Part shown: piece after piece, positions 1 through 9,935 of the stretch
How the letters are laid out: each line of letters opens with the position of its first letter
Numbering within the stretch: the stretch's first letter is position 1
From: Hyphomicrobiales bacterium
GTDB taxonomy: Bacteria; Pseudomonadota; Alphaproteobacteria; Rhizobiales; Rhizobiaceae
Assembly (NCBI GenBank): GCA_900471525.1
Contig: UCEZ01000032.1
Span: 19,195-83,194 of the forward strand
DNA length: 64,000 nt
Direction of reading: 5' to 3'
Translations under genes and position numbers: made by a program
The notes under the pieces: model-generated
Database searches by the model: none
What the model was told of the DNA's origin: nothing
Seen by the model: only the letters and a program-made list of their open reading frames with translations

Positions 1-29
1 CGTCAGTCGTAAATCGAAAGATTGTAGAG

Positions 30-632
30 ATGGATGACAGTACGGAAATCCTGGACACCTCCCGGCAGGAAAATGTGACGCGCATCCTGGATAGCGCGGA
101 GCGCCTGTTCCGGCATTACGGCTATACCAAAACCAATGTCGCTGACATTGCCCGCGATCTCGGCATGTCGCCCGCCAATATCTACCGGTTCTTCGCGTCG
201 AAGACCGAAATCCACCAGGCGGTCTGTGGCCGCATGCTTGAAGGCAGCTACCAGCAGGCTCTTGCAATCTCCCGCCTGCCGATCGCCGCCGCCGATCGTC
301 TGCGTCAATATCTGAATGCCCAGCACCAGCTGATCGTGACGGCGATGATGGACCATGAAAAGGTGCACGAGATGGTCATCGTCGCCATCGAGCGCGACTG
401 GCACGTCATCGAAAAACATATCGACCGAATCCACGAGCTGATCGAAGAGATTATCCGGCAGGGCATCGCAGCCGGCGAGTTTGCCGAACAGGATTCCGGC
501 TCCGCTGCCCGGTGTTTCGGCGCAGCGACCGTCAACATGTGCCACCCGCAGATGGTGGCGCAATGCCTTTCCAAGCCGAACCGGGCGACGCCCGAAGAAC
601 TCATCGAATTTGCCATCAAAGCCTTGAGATAG
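30..632 (+). CDS. TetR/AcrR-family transcriptional regulator of the RND pump
   Basis: A 200-residue protein with a TetR-type N-terminal helix-turn-helix at about residues 20-60 (VADIARDLGMSPANIYRFFA) and an all-helical ligand-binding remainder, as is usual for the family. It lies 58 bp upstream of, and in the same direction as, an RND adaptor and pump, which suggests it senses a pump substrate and represses the three-gene unit. The start at position 30 is the first ATG in frame; the window begins just upstream, so its promoter is only partly visible. Family assignment is firm; the target is inferred from position. Confidence 0.9.
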   Translation: MDDSTEILDTSRQENVTRILDSAERLFRHYGYTKTNVADIARDLGMSPANIYRFFASKTEIHQAVCGRMLEGSYQQALAISRLPIAAADRLRQYLNAQHQLIVTAMMDHEKVHEMVIVAIERDWHVIEKHIDRIHELIEEIIRQGIAAGEFAEQDSGSAARCFGAATVNMCHPQMVAQCLSKPNRATPEELIEFAIKALR

Positions 633-690
633 AAGCGGTCGCTCACGCGGCTCGCTTTCGACACTTCATTTAGAAATCAGGAGCGCGAAA

Positions 691-1842
691 ATGTTTTCGC
701 CTAGTCATTCCAGCATTCGCTCGTCGGTTATTGCCCTTACGTCTATCGCGGCCTTCGCATTGTCCGGCTGCTCCGAGGAGAAGGCCGAGACGAAGGAGAT
801 CGTCCGCCCCGTGAAAGTGGTCGAGATTGCCGCGGTCGATAGCACGCGCACGCTCAGCTATTCCGGCACGGTGCGCGCCCGCACCGAAATGAATCTCGGC
901 TTCCGCATCAACGGCAAGATCATCGGGCGCACCGTCGATATCGGCCAGCGGGTGAAATCCGGCGATCTGCTCGCCCGAATCGACCCGGCCGACTACGAAC
1001 TGGCACTAACCAGCGCCAAGGCAAGCCTTGATGCGGCCGAGCGTCAGGTCGAGACAACGGACCTGGCCCGCGTCCGCGCCGAACAGCTGTTTGCCAAGAA
1101 TGTCTCCCCGAAATCGCAGCTGGAACAGGCAACGCTCAGCTACAATCAGGCGGTCGCTACCCGCGACTCGGCAAAATCGGCTCTGGAGCAGGCGCAGAAC
1201 CAGGTCACCTACACCGATCTGAAGTCTGATCAGAACGGCATCGTCACTGCCATCAATGCCGATGTTGGCCAGGTCGTCGGCTCGGGAACACCGGTTGTCA
1301 CCGTTGCCGTCGATGGCGAAAAGGAAGTGCTGGTCGCCATACCGGAAACGGATATAGCGCAGTTCAAGCCGGGCAAGACCGTCACCGTGGGCTTCTGGTC
1401 GGATGCCACACTGTTTCTTCAGGGCAAGGTTCGCGAGGTCGCCGGCAGCGCCGAACCACAATCGCGCACCTTCGCCATCCGTGTCAGCCTGCCGAACGAT
1501 CCGAACGTCCTTCTCGGCATGACCGCCGGCATTGTGGCCTCCGCATCGGCGACACAGCCGTTGGTGTCCATCCCGCTCAGCGCACTTGCCAAAAAGGACG
1601 ATCAGCCGATCGTCTGGACGGTCGATCGTGCCGGAGACACCGTGCATTCCCGTTCGGTCAAGGTCGCCGGTTTTACCGGTGACGGCGTGCGGATCGCCGA
1701 CGGGCTGAAGCCGGGCGATGTCGTGGTCGCCGCCGGCACGCAGTTCATGACCGAGGGCCTCAGGGTGAAGCTCGAGGGTGCGGTGGAACAGCAATCCGCC
1801 TCCGCTGATGACGCCGGCGGTAATGCCCGGCTCGTGCGCTGA
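691..1842 (+). CDS. RND efflux periplasmic adaptor (membrane fusion lipoprotein)
   Basis: A 383-residue HlyD/AcrA-type adaptor. The N-terminus is a lipoprotein signal with lipobox LSGC (Cys27), followed by a barrel-sandwich half-motif (GFRINGKIIGRTVDIGQRVK), a helical hairpin (about residues 105-170) and beta-barrel and membrane-proximal domains. It would bridge the inner-membrane pump encoded 23 bp downstream to an outer-membrane channel. No TolC-like gene is in the window, so the channel must come from elsewhere. Co-transcription with the TetR gene and pump is likely from the same orientation and short gaps. The substrate cannot be read from sequence. Confidence 0.93.
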   Translation: MFSPSHSSIRSSVIALTSIAAFALSGCSEEKAETKEIVRPVKVVEIAAVDSTRTLSYSGTVRARTEMNLGFRINGKIIGRTVDIGQRVKSGDLLARIDPADYELALTSAKASLDAAERQVETTDLARVRAEQLFAKNVSPKSQLEQATLSYNQAVATRDSAKSALEQAQNQVTYTDLKSDQNGIVTAINADVGQVVGSGTPVVTVAVDGEKEVLVAIPETDIAQFKPGKTVTVGFWSDATLFLQGKVREVAGSAEPQSRTFAIRVSLPNDPNVLLGMTAGIVASASATQPLVSIPLSALAKKDDQPIVWTVDRAGDTVHSRSVKVAGFTGDGVRIADGLKPGDVVVAAGTQFMTEGLRVKLEGAVEQQSASADDAGGNARLVR

Positions 1843-1865
1843 ACCTCAGATCCATCGAAAGCGGA

Positions 1866-4800
1866 ATGACGCCGATGACCTCCTCCACCGATCACAAGCA
1901 ATCCTTCAACCTGTCGCGCTGGGCGATCGGCCATCCGAGCATCGCCCGCTTCCTCTTCGGCCTGATCCTTATCACCGGCGTGCTCGGCCTGATGCGCATG
2001 GGCCAGAAGGAAGATCCCGATTTCACTTTCCGCGTCATGGTCGTGCAGGCGATCTGGCCGGGTGCCTCGATCCAGGACATGGAAGACCAGGTCGTCAACA
2101 AGATCGAACGCAAGCTGCAGGAAACCCCGCATCTCGATTTCGTCCGCTCCTACACCCGTGCCGGCAGCGCCATCATCACGCTGCAGGTCAAGGGCGACAC
2201 CAATTCAGCACAGGTTGCCGATGCCTTCTATCAGGTACGCAAGAAGGTCGGCGATATCGCCAATGAATTGCCTCAGGGGTTGCTTGGTCCCTATTTCAAC
2301 GACGAGTTCGGCGATACGTTTATCACCCTGCATTCCCTGAGCGGCGATGGCTACAGCTATCCCGAACTGAAGAAATTCGCCATCCAGGCGCGCGACATGC
2401 TGCTGACGACGCCCGGCGTCGAAAAGGCCGTGATTATCGGCGACCAGCCGGAGAAGATCTATATCGACATTTCGTCCGCTGTACTCGCCTCCCGGGGACT
2501 GACGCTCACCGACGTGCAGAATGCCATCAAGGGGCAGAACAATGTCGATCCGGCCGGCTCCGTCGATACCGGCACGCGCTCGGTGCGCATCTCCGTCGAA
2601 GGTGGGCTGACCAAGCCTTCGGATATCCGTGAGCTGCGGCTGCGATCCGGCAGCGAGGTCACAAGGCTCGGCGATATCGCCACCGTCTCTTCGGGCCTGG
2701 AAGATCCTTACCAGCGCAAATACCGCTACAACGGTCAGGACAGCGTCCAGATCGGCGTGGTCATGGCCAAGGGGTTCAAGGTGACCGATGTTGGTGCCGC
2801 AGTCGAGGAAACCTACGAGCGCTTCGAATCCGCGCTACCCTATGGTGTCACCGTCGACCAGATCGCCAACCAGCCGGAAGTCGTGACGGATGCCGTCAGC
2901 GAATTCATGCACGCGCTCGGAGAAGCGCTGGTGATCGTGCTCGTCGTTTCCTTCCTGTCGATCGGCTGGCGCTCGGGCCTCGTCATCGCCATTGCCATCC
3001 CGCTCGTTCTCGCTGCCACCTTCGCCATCATGTACGAACTCGGTATCGACCTGCAGCGCATTTCGCTGGGCGCACTGATCATCGCGCTCGGCCTTTTGGT
3101 CGATGACGCGATGATCGTCGTCGAGTTGATGGAGCGGAAGCTGGAAGAGGGGCTCGACAAGCTCGACGCTGCCAGCTTTGCCTATTCCTCGACAGCCTTT
3201 CCGATGCTGACCGGTACCTTGATCACCACCGCCGGCTTCATTCCGGTCGGTTTTGCCGCCTCCACTGCCGGCGAATATGTGCGCTCGCTGTTCTATGTGG
3301 TCGGCATCGCGCTCGTCGTCTCCTGGTTCGTGGCCGTCTATTTCACGCCCTGGCTCGGCTATATGATCCTCAAGCAGCGCGCCCATGCGGGCGAGCATCA
3401 CAATGTCTTCGACACGCGCTTCTACCGCCGCCTGCGCGGCACCGTCGGCTGGGCGGTGCGCCACCGCGTCATCGTTCTTTCCCTGACGCTTCTGACCTTC
3501 GCAACCAGCCTCTGGGCATTCCAGTTCATCCCGAAGAACTTTTTCCCGCAGTCGTCGCGGCCTGAAATCCTTGTCGATCTCTGGCTGCCGGAAGGCACCA
3601 GCATCAAGGAAGTGGAAACCCAGGCCAAGGCGCTCGAAGCCAAGATACTGGACGACAAGGACAAGAAGTTCATCGCCACCTATATCGGCGAGGGTGCGCC
3701 GCGCTTCTTCCTGCCGCTCGACCAGCAATTGCGCAATCCGAACTTCGCCCAGCTTCTCGTCATGGCGAATGACGAGCCGGCCCGCGAGCGGCTGATCGTA
3801 AAGCTGCGGACCATTCTTGCGGAGGACTTCCCGTCCGTCCGTGGCAAGGTCGACCGGCTGTTCCTCGGGCCTCCGACAGGCTGGCCGGTGCAGATGCGCG
3901 TCATGGGGCAAGACCGCGCTGAAGTTCGCCGCATTGCCGATCAGGTCAAGGCGAAGTTCGCAGAGAACCCGCAGCTTGGCGCAATCCATGACGACTGGCT
4001 CGAGCAGGTTGCTGCCATGAAGCTGGTCATTGACCAGGACCGCGCCCGAGCGCTCGGTGTCTCCTCGCAGCGCATCCGCCAGATGCTGCAGGCGACGATG
4101 AGCGGTGCGCCGCTCGATGATTTCCGCGACGGCGAGGAAACGGTCTCGATCGTGGCCCGCGAACCGGAAACGAGCCGTCATCTGCTGTCGGCAGTGGATT
4201 CGATCTATATCCCCACCGATTTCGGTAGCTATGTGCCACTGTCGCAGGTTGCCAAGGTTGTCCCGGTGCTCGAGCAGGGTGTCGAATGGCGCCGCAACCG
4301 TCTGCCGACCATCACGGTGCGCGGTACGCTTCCCGATGGGGTGCAGCCGAACGACGTGGCGATGAAGATGTATGCCGACATGAAGCCGCTGCGCGACAGC
4401 CTCGCTCCCGGCTACTCGGTCGAAATCCAGGGCGGCGCGGAAGATGCAGCCGAAAGCCAGCAATCGATCGCCGACAAGGCGCCGATCATGCTCGCCGTCA
4501 TCGTCGTGCTCCTGATGATCCAGCTGCAGCATTTCGGCAAGGCGATGCTGGTTCTGGCAACCGGCCCGCTCGGAATCATCGGCGCCGCCGCCGCCCTTCT
4601 GATCAGCGGCGCCCCCTTCGGCTTCGTGGCGATCCTCGGCGTCATCGCGCTGCTCGGCATCATCATGCGCAATTCGATCATCCTCGTCGACCAGATCGAC
4701 CAGGACATCGCGGCGGGCATGGAGCGGACGGAGGCCATTGTCGGCTCGGCCGTCCGCCGTTTCCGGCCGATCGTGCTGACGGCGATGACGGCGGTTCTGG

Positions 4801-5018
4801 CGCTGATCCCGATCTCGCGCGGCGTATTCTGGGGTCCGCTTGCATATGCGATGATGGGCGGCATCCTGGTTGCCACGGTGCTGACCATCCTCGTGCTGCC
4901 GGCCGGCTATGCCTTGTTCTTCGGCAAAGAGCCGGAGAGCAAGGTTGCCGAGCCTGAACAGATCGCCGATGAACCCGAGATGGAGGCGATGTATCCGGCA
5001 TCCCTCGCTGCGGAGTAA
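1866..5018 (+). CDS. RND-family multidrug efflux permease
   Basis: A 1050-residue AcrB/MexB-type inner-membrane pump of standard length, with twelve predicted membrane segments in two halves and two large periplasmic loops. TM4 carries the paired acidic residues of the proton relay (LLVDDAMIVVELMERK, about residue 412). It exports hydrophobic compounds in exchange for protons, together with the adaptor just upstream. The alternative start at the second Met (MTSS, position 1878) is also possible. It resembles the VexF/acriflavin-resistance branch common in rhizobia rather than the metal-exporting CusA branch, as no Met-rich metal motifs are seen. Confidence 0.95.
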   Translation: MTPMTSSTDHKQSFNLSRWAIGHPSIARFLFGLILITGVLGLMRMGQKEDPDFTFRVMVVQAIWPGASIQDMEDQVVNKIERKLQETPHLDFVRSYTRAGSAIITLQVKGDTNSAQVADAFYQVRKKVGDIANELPQGLLGPYFNDEFGDTFITLHSLSGDGYSYPELKKFAIQARDMLLTTPGVEKAVIIGDQPEKIYIDISSAVLASRGLTLTDVQNAIKGQNNVDPAGSVDTGTRSVRISVEGGLTKPSDIRELRLRSGSEVTRLGDIATVSSGLEDPYQRKYRYNGQDSVQIGVVMAKGFKVTDVGAAVEETYERFESALPYGVTVDQIANQPEVVTDAVSEFMHALGEALVIVLVVSFLSIGWRSGLVIAIAIPLVLAATFAIMYELGIDLQRISLGALIIALGLLVDDAMIVVELMERKLEEGLDKLDAASFAYSSTAFPMLTGTLITTAGFIPVGFAASTAGEYVRSLFYVVGIALVVSWFVAVYFTPWLGYMILKQRAHAGEHHNVFDTRFYRRLRGTVGWAVRHRVIVLSLTLLTFATSLWAFQFIPKNFFPQSSRPEILVDLWLPEGTSIKEVETQAKALEAKILDDKDKKFIATYIGEGAPRFFLPLDQQLRNPNFAQLLVMANDEPARERLIVKLRTILAEDFPSVRGKVDRLFLGPPTGWPVQMRVMGQDRAEVRRIADQVKAKFAENPQLGAIHDDWLEQVAAMKLVIDQDRARALGVSSQRIRQMLQATMSGAPLDDFRDGEETVSIVAREPETSRHLLSAVDSIYIPTDFGSYVPLSQVAKVVPVLEQGVEWRRNRLPTITVRGTLPDGVQPNDVAMKMYADMKPLRDSLAPGYSVEIQGGAEDAAESQQSIADKAPIMLAVIVVLLMIQLQHFGKAMLVLATGPLGIIGAAAALLISGAPFGFVAILGVIALLGIIMRNSIILVDQIDQDIAAGMERTEAIVGSAVRRFRPIVLTAMTAVLALIPISRGVFWGPLAYAMMGGILVATVLTILVLPAGYALFFGKEPESKVAEPEQIADEPEMEAMYPASLAAE

Positions 5019-5040
5019 CCGCCGATCCGGGAAGCAGATT

Positions 5041-6126
5041 CTACGTCAGGCGGCGCCCTTCATCATCGAAGAGGCGCCGTTTGGCTATCTCCGATGACAG
5101 TCGAACAGTGCTTCCTGCCGCGATCGGTTCCGCGCCGCGATGTTCCGCCGTCACCGGCTGGCCGTCAGCGAGCTGGCAATAGAGATACTGCGTACCGCCG
5201 AGATATTCGAAGAAATCGACCCGTGCATCCAGCCCTTCGTCGCTATTTCCCACGACGACAAGATGCTCCGGACGGATACCGAAGGAGACCTTGTCTCCGG
5301 GTTTCAGGCCGTTGCCGCTCACCGGGGTCGTCATCTCGGTCTGCCCGACGGCGACCTTGCCGTTGCCCAGCCACACCGCATTCAGCAGGTTCATCCGCGG
5401 CGAGCCGATAAAGCCGGCGACGAACATGTTGGCCGGGTTCTCGTAGATCTCGCGCGGCGTTCCGGTCTGCTCGATGCGGCCGTCACGCAACACGACGATC
5501 ACATCGGCCAGCGTCATCGCTTCCGTCTGGTCATGGGTCACGTAGATCATCGTGTTGCCGAGTTCGCGGTGAAGCCTCGCGATCTCGATGCGCATCGAGA
5601 CGCGCAGCTCCGCATCGAGATTGGACAGTGGCTCATCAAACAGGAACACATCCGGTTTGCGCACGATCGCCCGTCCGATCGCTACCCGCTGCCGCTGGCC
5701 GCCGGAAAGCTGACCCGGACGACGCTCAAGCAGTGGGTCGATCTTCAGGATCGCCGAGGCCGCCTTGACACGCCGCTCGATCTCGGCCGCATCCGTGTGC
5801 GCCATCTTCAGCCCGAAGGCCAGATTGTCGCGCACGCTCATGTGCGGATAGAGCGCATACGATTGGAAAACCATGGCGATGCCACGGTCTGACGGGTCGA
5901 GATCGGTGACGTTGCGCCCCTTGATCTCGATCTCGCCATCGGTGACTTCCTCCAATCCGGCGATCATCCGGAGCAACGTCGATTTTCCGCAACCTGACGG
6001 TCCGACGAAAACCACGAAGGCTCCTTCCGCGATCGTCAGGTCAACGCCGTGAATGACTTCCAGACTGCCGAAACTCTTGCGAATATCGGTCAGGACCACA
6101 CCGGTATCGGACATATTGTTATTCAC
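5041..6126 (-). CDS. CUT1 sugar ABC transporter ATP-binding protein (UgpC/MsmX-like)
   Basis: A 361-residue ABC ATPase with Walker A (GPSGCGKST), signature LSGGQ, Walker B (VFLFDEP) and a C-terminal TOBE/OB regulatory domain, the layout of UgpC, MalK and MsmX. It powers the two permeases encoded upstream in the same minus-strand operon. Its start overlaps the last bases of the GH127 gene, so the two are translationally coupled; a second ATG four codons in (position 6114) is an alternative start. It is the last gene of the LacI-controlled sugar operon and converges on the RND operon. Confidence 0.95.
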   Translation of the reverse strand: MNNNMSDTGVVLTDIRKSFGSLEVIHGVDLTIAEGAFVVFVGPSGCGKSTLLRMIAGLEEVTDGEIEIKGRNVTDLDPSDRGIAMVFQSYALYPHMSVRDNLAFGLKMAHTDAAEIERRVKAASAILKIDPLLERRPGQLSGGQRQRVAIGRAIVRKPDVFLFDEPLSNLDAELRVSMRIEIARLHRELGNTMIYVTHDQTEAMTLADVIVVLRDGRIEQTGTPREIYENPANMFVAGFIGSPRMNLLNAVWLGNGKVAVGQTEMTTPVSGNGLKPGDKVSFGIRPEHLVVVGNSDEGLDARVDFFEYLGGTQYLYCQLADGQPVTAEHRGAEPIAAGSTVRLSSEIAKRRLFDDEGRRLT

Positions 6127-8047
6127 CGTTCAGCTCACCCGCTCTGACCCAGACAAGCATTTCGCCCGGTTCCCGGTTGTCCCAGAAAGGATACGGCACG
6201 AACCGCGCAGTTGTCTTCCTGGTCTTCGGCGGTGAGGTTCGGTAAAGCGTGGCTCCCCAGTCGGCCTGATCACGCGTAACCGGCAGGTCGAGCGCCACGG
6301 CGCCGCGCAATTCCGGAAGTTCGGCTGTCTTGGCGTCGGAGAGATCACCGGCCAGCTCGATGCCGTTGAGGCCCTCGCCATTGTCCGCCGCCTCAACGCA
6401 ATAGACCAGCGGTCCGCGCATCAGCGCCGTGCGCCCGGCATCCTGCCGCACCAGCGGATTGGCAAAGAGTGCGCGCGGTGCCAGCGGAATGTCGAGATCG
6501 ATGTGATCGCCGCTCTTCCAGTCCCGTTCGATGCGGACATAGCCGTCGATGGTCGTGGAAGCGAGATCGAACGCCTCGCCATTGACCTTTAGCGTTGAGC
6601 TGTCGGCCCATCCAGGGATGCGCAGCGATATCGCGAAACGCGCCGCCTTGTCCGCCGTTAAGTCGAAGCGTATTGCGCCATCCCATGGGTATCGGGTCTT
6701 CTGGGCCAGCTCGATCTTCGCACTGCCGATGTCGAAGCGCGCCGTACTCTCGCCGTAGAGATGCACCGCGATCTCGTCTTCCGATACGGCATACATGTAG
6801 GAGCCGATCGACGCCAGAAGACGGGCGATGTTCGGCGGGCAGCAGGGGCAATGGTGCCAGACCCAGCGGTGATGCTTGCCGCCGCTTTCGAGCGGGTTCT
6901 CGTAGAAGAAGGTCTTGCCATCGAGCGACAGGCCGGCCATGGCGCCATTGTAGAGCGCCTGCTCCATGATGTCGGCATAACGCCGGTTGGGGCCGCGTCC
7001 GAGCATGCGGTTGGCCCAGAAAACGAGGCCGACCGAGGCGCAGGTCTCGGCATAGGCGCTTTCGTTCGGGAGGTCATAATAGTCGGTAAAGCCCTCGTTG
7101 GACGCCGCCGGGCCGATGCCTCCGGTCACGTACATCTGCTTGGTCGTCAGGTCGTCCCAAAGGGTTTCCAGCGCTGTCGTCAGGCTGTCGTCACTGTATT
7201 CCGTGGCGATATCAGCCATCCCGGAATAGAGATACATGGCCCGCACGGCATGGCCGACGACCTTTTTCTGATCGCGGACCGGCAGGTGTGCCTGGCCGTA
7301 TTCATAGGTCTTTTGATGAAAATCGGCGACCGAGCGGCCATCGCGGATCGCTTCCTCGGTGAAGAAATGCGGCTCGATGCCGCGCTCGTCGATGAAGAAC
7401 TTGCAGAGATCGAGATACTTTTTCTGGCCCGTCACCCGCGCCAGCTTCACCAGTGCCAACTCGATTTCCTCGTGGCCGCAATAGCCGGGTTTCTGCCCTT
7501 CGCCATGGCCGAAGACTTTGATCAGGTAGTCGGCATAGCGGCACATGATGTCGAGCAGCTTGCGCTTGCCAGTCGCCTGGAAATAGGCAACGGCGCCCTC
7601 GATCAGGTGGCCGGCGCAATAGAGTTCATGATGGTCGCGCAGATTGGTCCAGCGGCGGCCCGGCTGGACGCGCTGGAACCAGGCGTTCAGATAACCGTCC
7701 TCGTCCTGCATTTTCTCGTACATGTCGATGATCTCGTCGACACGGGCTTCCAGCTTCGGATTCTTCCGGCGATACAGCGAATAGGCGACGGTCTCGATCG
7801 ACTTGCCGAGATCCGAGTCCCAGAACATCTGCGTCGTACCGCCCCAGGGCTGGATAGGGATCACGATGCCCGGGCTGGGCTTGCTGGTGTCGATGGCGCT
7901 GATCATGCCTGCGTCGACGCAGCGATCGAGGAGCGTTTCGGCTGTCGTATCGCAGATAGCGTCCTGGCGATCGCCGAACAGGCCGTGGATATCGACGCTG
8001 GGCACGGGAAGGGGGCGGAACTGGCGGTCTCTTTTCATCGTGTTCAT
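6119..8047 (-). CDS. Glycoside hydrolase family 127 (beta-L-arabinofuranosidase-like)
   Basis: A 642-residue cytoplasmic protein with no signal peptide, of the length and (alpha/alpha)6-barrel type of GH127/DUF1680. It keeps the Cys-rich stretch [15 protein letters not shown], which in the characterised Bifidobacterium enzyme HypBA1 contributes zinc-binding and catalytic cysteines; an upstream Glu is expected as a further ligand. It probably releases L-arabinofuranose from short oligosaccharides or glycopeptides imported by the adjacent ABC transporter. Specificity is inferred; GH127 members vary. ATGs at 8047 and 8038 are both plausible starts. Confidence 0.88.
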   Translation of the reverse strand: MNTMKRDRQFRPLPVPSVDIHGLFGDRQDAICDTTAETLLDRCVDAGMISAIDTSKPSPGIVIPIQPWGGTTQMFWDSDLGKSIETVAYSLYRRKNPKLEARVDEIIDMYEKMQDEDGYLNAWFQRVQPGRRWTNLRDHHELYCAGHLIEGAVAYFQATGKRKLLDIMCRYADYLIKVFGHGEGQKPGYCGHEEIELALVKLARVTGQKKYLDLCKFFIDERGIEPHFFTEEAIRDGRSVADFHQKTYEYGQAHLPVRDQKKVVGHAVRAMYLYSGMADIATEYSDDSLTTALETLWDDLTTKQMYVTGGIGPAASNEGFTDYYDLPNESAYAETCASVGLVFWANRMLGRGPNRRYADIMEQALYNGAMAGLSLDGKTFFYENPLESGGKHHRWVWHHCPCCPPNIARLLASIGSYMYAVSEDEIAVHLYGESTARFDIGSAKIELAQKTRYPWDGAIRFDLTADKAARFAISLRIPGWADSSTLKVNGEAFDLASTTIDGYVRIERDWKSGDHIDLDIPLAPRALFANPLVRQDAGRTALMRGPLVYCVEAADNGEGLNGIELAGDLSDAKTAELPELRGAVALDLPVTRDQADWGATLYRTSPPKTRKTTARFVPYPFWDNREPGEMLVWVRAGELNGE

Positions 8048-8068
8048 GGTTTCATCCGTTTCTCGAGA

Positions 8069-8947
8069 TCATTTCACCGCGCCGGCCATCAGCCCGCGCA
8101 TGTAGTAGCGTTGCAGAAGCAGGAAGACGATCAGGCAGGGGATCGTCATGACGGCGACGCCGGCTTGCACCGCGCCCCAGTTGACCGCGCCGAGGCGCCC
8201 GGCGCGCACCGCCATCATTAGGACCGGCAGCGTGTATTTCTCATTGCTGGAGAGCAGGATCAGGGCTGCCAGAAACTCGTTCCAGGCGTTGAGGAAGGCA
8301 AAGATCGCCACGGTCGCCACGCCCGGCAGGACGAGAGGCAAAAGCACGCGCACGAGCAGCCGCAAATCCCGCGCCCCATCGATGCGGGCCGCTTCCTCGA
8401 TTTCCTTCGGCACGGCGTCGAACGCGTTGCGCATCATGAACACCGAGAAGGGAAGTTGCAGCGTGACATAGACCAGCGTCAGCCCGAGCAGTGAATTGTT
8501 CAGCCCGAGCTTGGCGAGGATGATGAACAGCGGTGTCAGGATCGACTGGAACGGGATCATCAGCGTAGCGATGATCAGCACGAACAGCACGTTCTTCAGC
8601 GGAAACCGGTAGCGCGAGAACCCGTAGCCGGCCAAAAGGCTGACGGCCACAGTCAGCACCACGGTCGCGAGCGATACCAGCAGGGAGTTGATCGTGTGCT
8701 GCCAGATGCCCGCGCCGAACGTGTCGAGCGACAGGTAGGAATCGATGCTGATCCCGGAGGTCGGCCATGGCGGCAGCGGCGGCAGACGGGCCTCCGTTCC
8801 ATGGCGGAACGAGGCAAGCAGGGTGATGACGAAAGGGGCCAGGAAGAACAGGCAGATGGCGATGCCGGTCGCATGATAGGCGCTGTTGGACCGGAAGGCC
8901 TTACGGGCGCGGCGCTGTTTCGACAGGCTCATTTTTGAAGGGGTCAT
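8069..8947 (-). CDS. Sugar ABC transporter permease (MalG/UgpE-like)
   Basis: A 292-residue CUT1 permease with six predicted membrane helices. It carries the EAA coupling loop EEAARIDGARDLRLLVRVLL, which docks to the ATPase. Its start overlaps the stop of the partner permease by four bases (ATGA), typical of translational coupling. With the partner permease it forms the membrane channel of the transporter whose binding protein, ATPase and glycosidase are in the same operon. Confidence 0.95.
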   Translation of the reverse strand: MTPSKMSLSKQRRARKAFRSNSAYHATGIAICLFFLAPFVITLLASFRHGTEARLPPLPPWPTSGISIDSYLSLDTFGAGIWQHTINSLLVSLATVVLTVAVSLLAGYGFSRYRFPLKNVLFVLIIATLMIPFQSILTPLFIILAKLGLNNSLLGLTLVYVTLQLPFSVFMMRNAFDAVPKEIEEAARIDGARDLRLLVRVLLPLVLPGVATVAIFAFLNAWNEFLAALILLSSNEKYTLPVLMMAVRAGRLGAVNWGAVQAGVAVMTIPCLIVFLLLQRYYMRGLMAGAVK

Positions 8948-9861
8948 GGCCGTTCCTCCCCGACCCGCAGCAGCCAGAGCTGCACGATGCTGATCGCCAC
9001 CAGGATGGCGAGAAGGGCGATCGAAAGGGCGGCGCCATAGCCGAGGTTGAATGACACGAAGGACTGGTTGAAGATGTAATAGACCACCGAGATCATCCGG
9101 TTCTGCGGCCCGCCCGAGGTCATGATGTAGAACTGGTCAAAGGCGAGGATCGAGCCGGTGACGGAGATGATCAGCGCGAGTGCGATCGTCTTGCGCATCA
9201 GGGGAAGCGTCAGATGCCGGAAGCGCTGCCAGCGCCCGGCGCCGTCGATGCGGGCTGCTTCCGTCAGTTCCGATGGGATGGCCTGCAGGCCGGTCAGGAG
9301 AATGATCATGGTGAAGCCGGCGATCTTCCAGACGACCATGACGATGATGGTGAGAAAGGCGCTGTCGAAGGTGGCGAGCAGGTTCGGGCTTTTGTCCGCC
9401 CATCCAAGCGCTTTCAAAGCCGGACCGATGAAGCCGCTGTCGACATTTGCCAACCAGACCCAGAGCAGGGAGGCCGTCGCCAGACCGACAACAACCGGCA
9501 GGAAGATGATGGTGCGGTAGGCGCTGACAAAGCGCCGTTGCTTCTCGACGAAGATCGCCAGCGGAAAGGCGATGGCGAAGATCGCGATCGTGACGATGAC
9601 GGTATAGTAAGCCGTAAATTGCAGCGCCGACATGAAACGGGCGTCGTGGAACATGCGGACGTAGTTCTTGAAACCGATCCACCGCGTGCCGCCCATCAAC
9701 GGCCAGTTGTGCAGGCTCATCCAGCCGGTGAAGATCACCGGCATGACGAAGAACAGGATGACGAGCGCCATCGCCGGCGCGATGTAGACAAGGCCGCGCC
9801 AACCCGGTCTGCGCCGTCTTTTGCGCTGGGGCGACAGGGTCTTCGAACCGTAACCGGTCAT
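8944..9861 (-). CDS. Sugar ABC transporter permease (MalF/UgpA-like)
   Basis: A 305-residue CUT1 permease with six predicted membrane helices and an EAA loop (LTEAARIDGAGRWQRFRHLT). The first 25 residues are basic and cytoplasmic (KRRRRPGWRG). It pairs with the next gene to form the heterodimeric channel. It is separated by 74 bp from the binding-protein gene upstream, a usual gap in these operons. The sugar transported is inferred from the linked GH127 enzyme. Confidence 0.95.
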   Translation of the reverse strand: MTGYGSKTLSPQRKRRRRPGWRGLVYIAPAMALVILFFVMPVIFTGWMSLHNWPLMGGTRWIGFKNYVRMFHDARFMSALQFTAYYTVIVTIAIFAIAFPLAIFVEKQRRFVSAYRTIIFLPVVVGLATASLLWVWLANVDSGFIGPALKALGWADKSPNLLATFDSAFLTIIVMVVWKIAGFTMIILLTGLQAIPSELTEAARIDGAGRWQRFRHLTLPLMRKTIALALIISVTGSILAFDQFYIMTSGGPQNRMISVVYYIFNQSFVSFNLGYGAALSIALLAILVAISIVQLWLLRVGEERP

Positions 9862-9935
9862 CGAAAATGCTCCGCATGAATTTTGGAAAATTGGCCGGAA
9901 GGCGGCTTTGCCTCCCGGCCGCAGCGACCGGGAGA

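Noticed and set aside
2835..4532. 565-residue open frame antisense to the RND pump
   Set aside because: Shadow frame in GC-rich coding DNA; no family motifs, and the pump on the other strand is fully conserved.
6761..8221. 486-residue frame antisense to the GH127 gene
   Set aside because: Overlaps a clear glycosidase and permease on the other strand; no ribosome site or motif.
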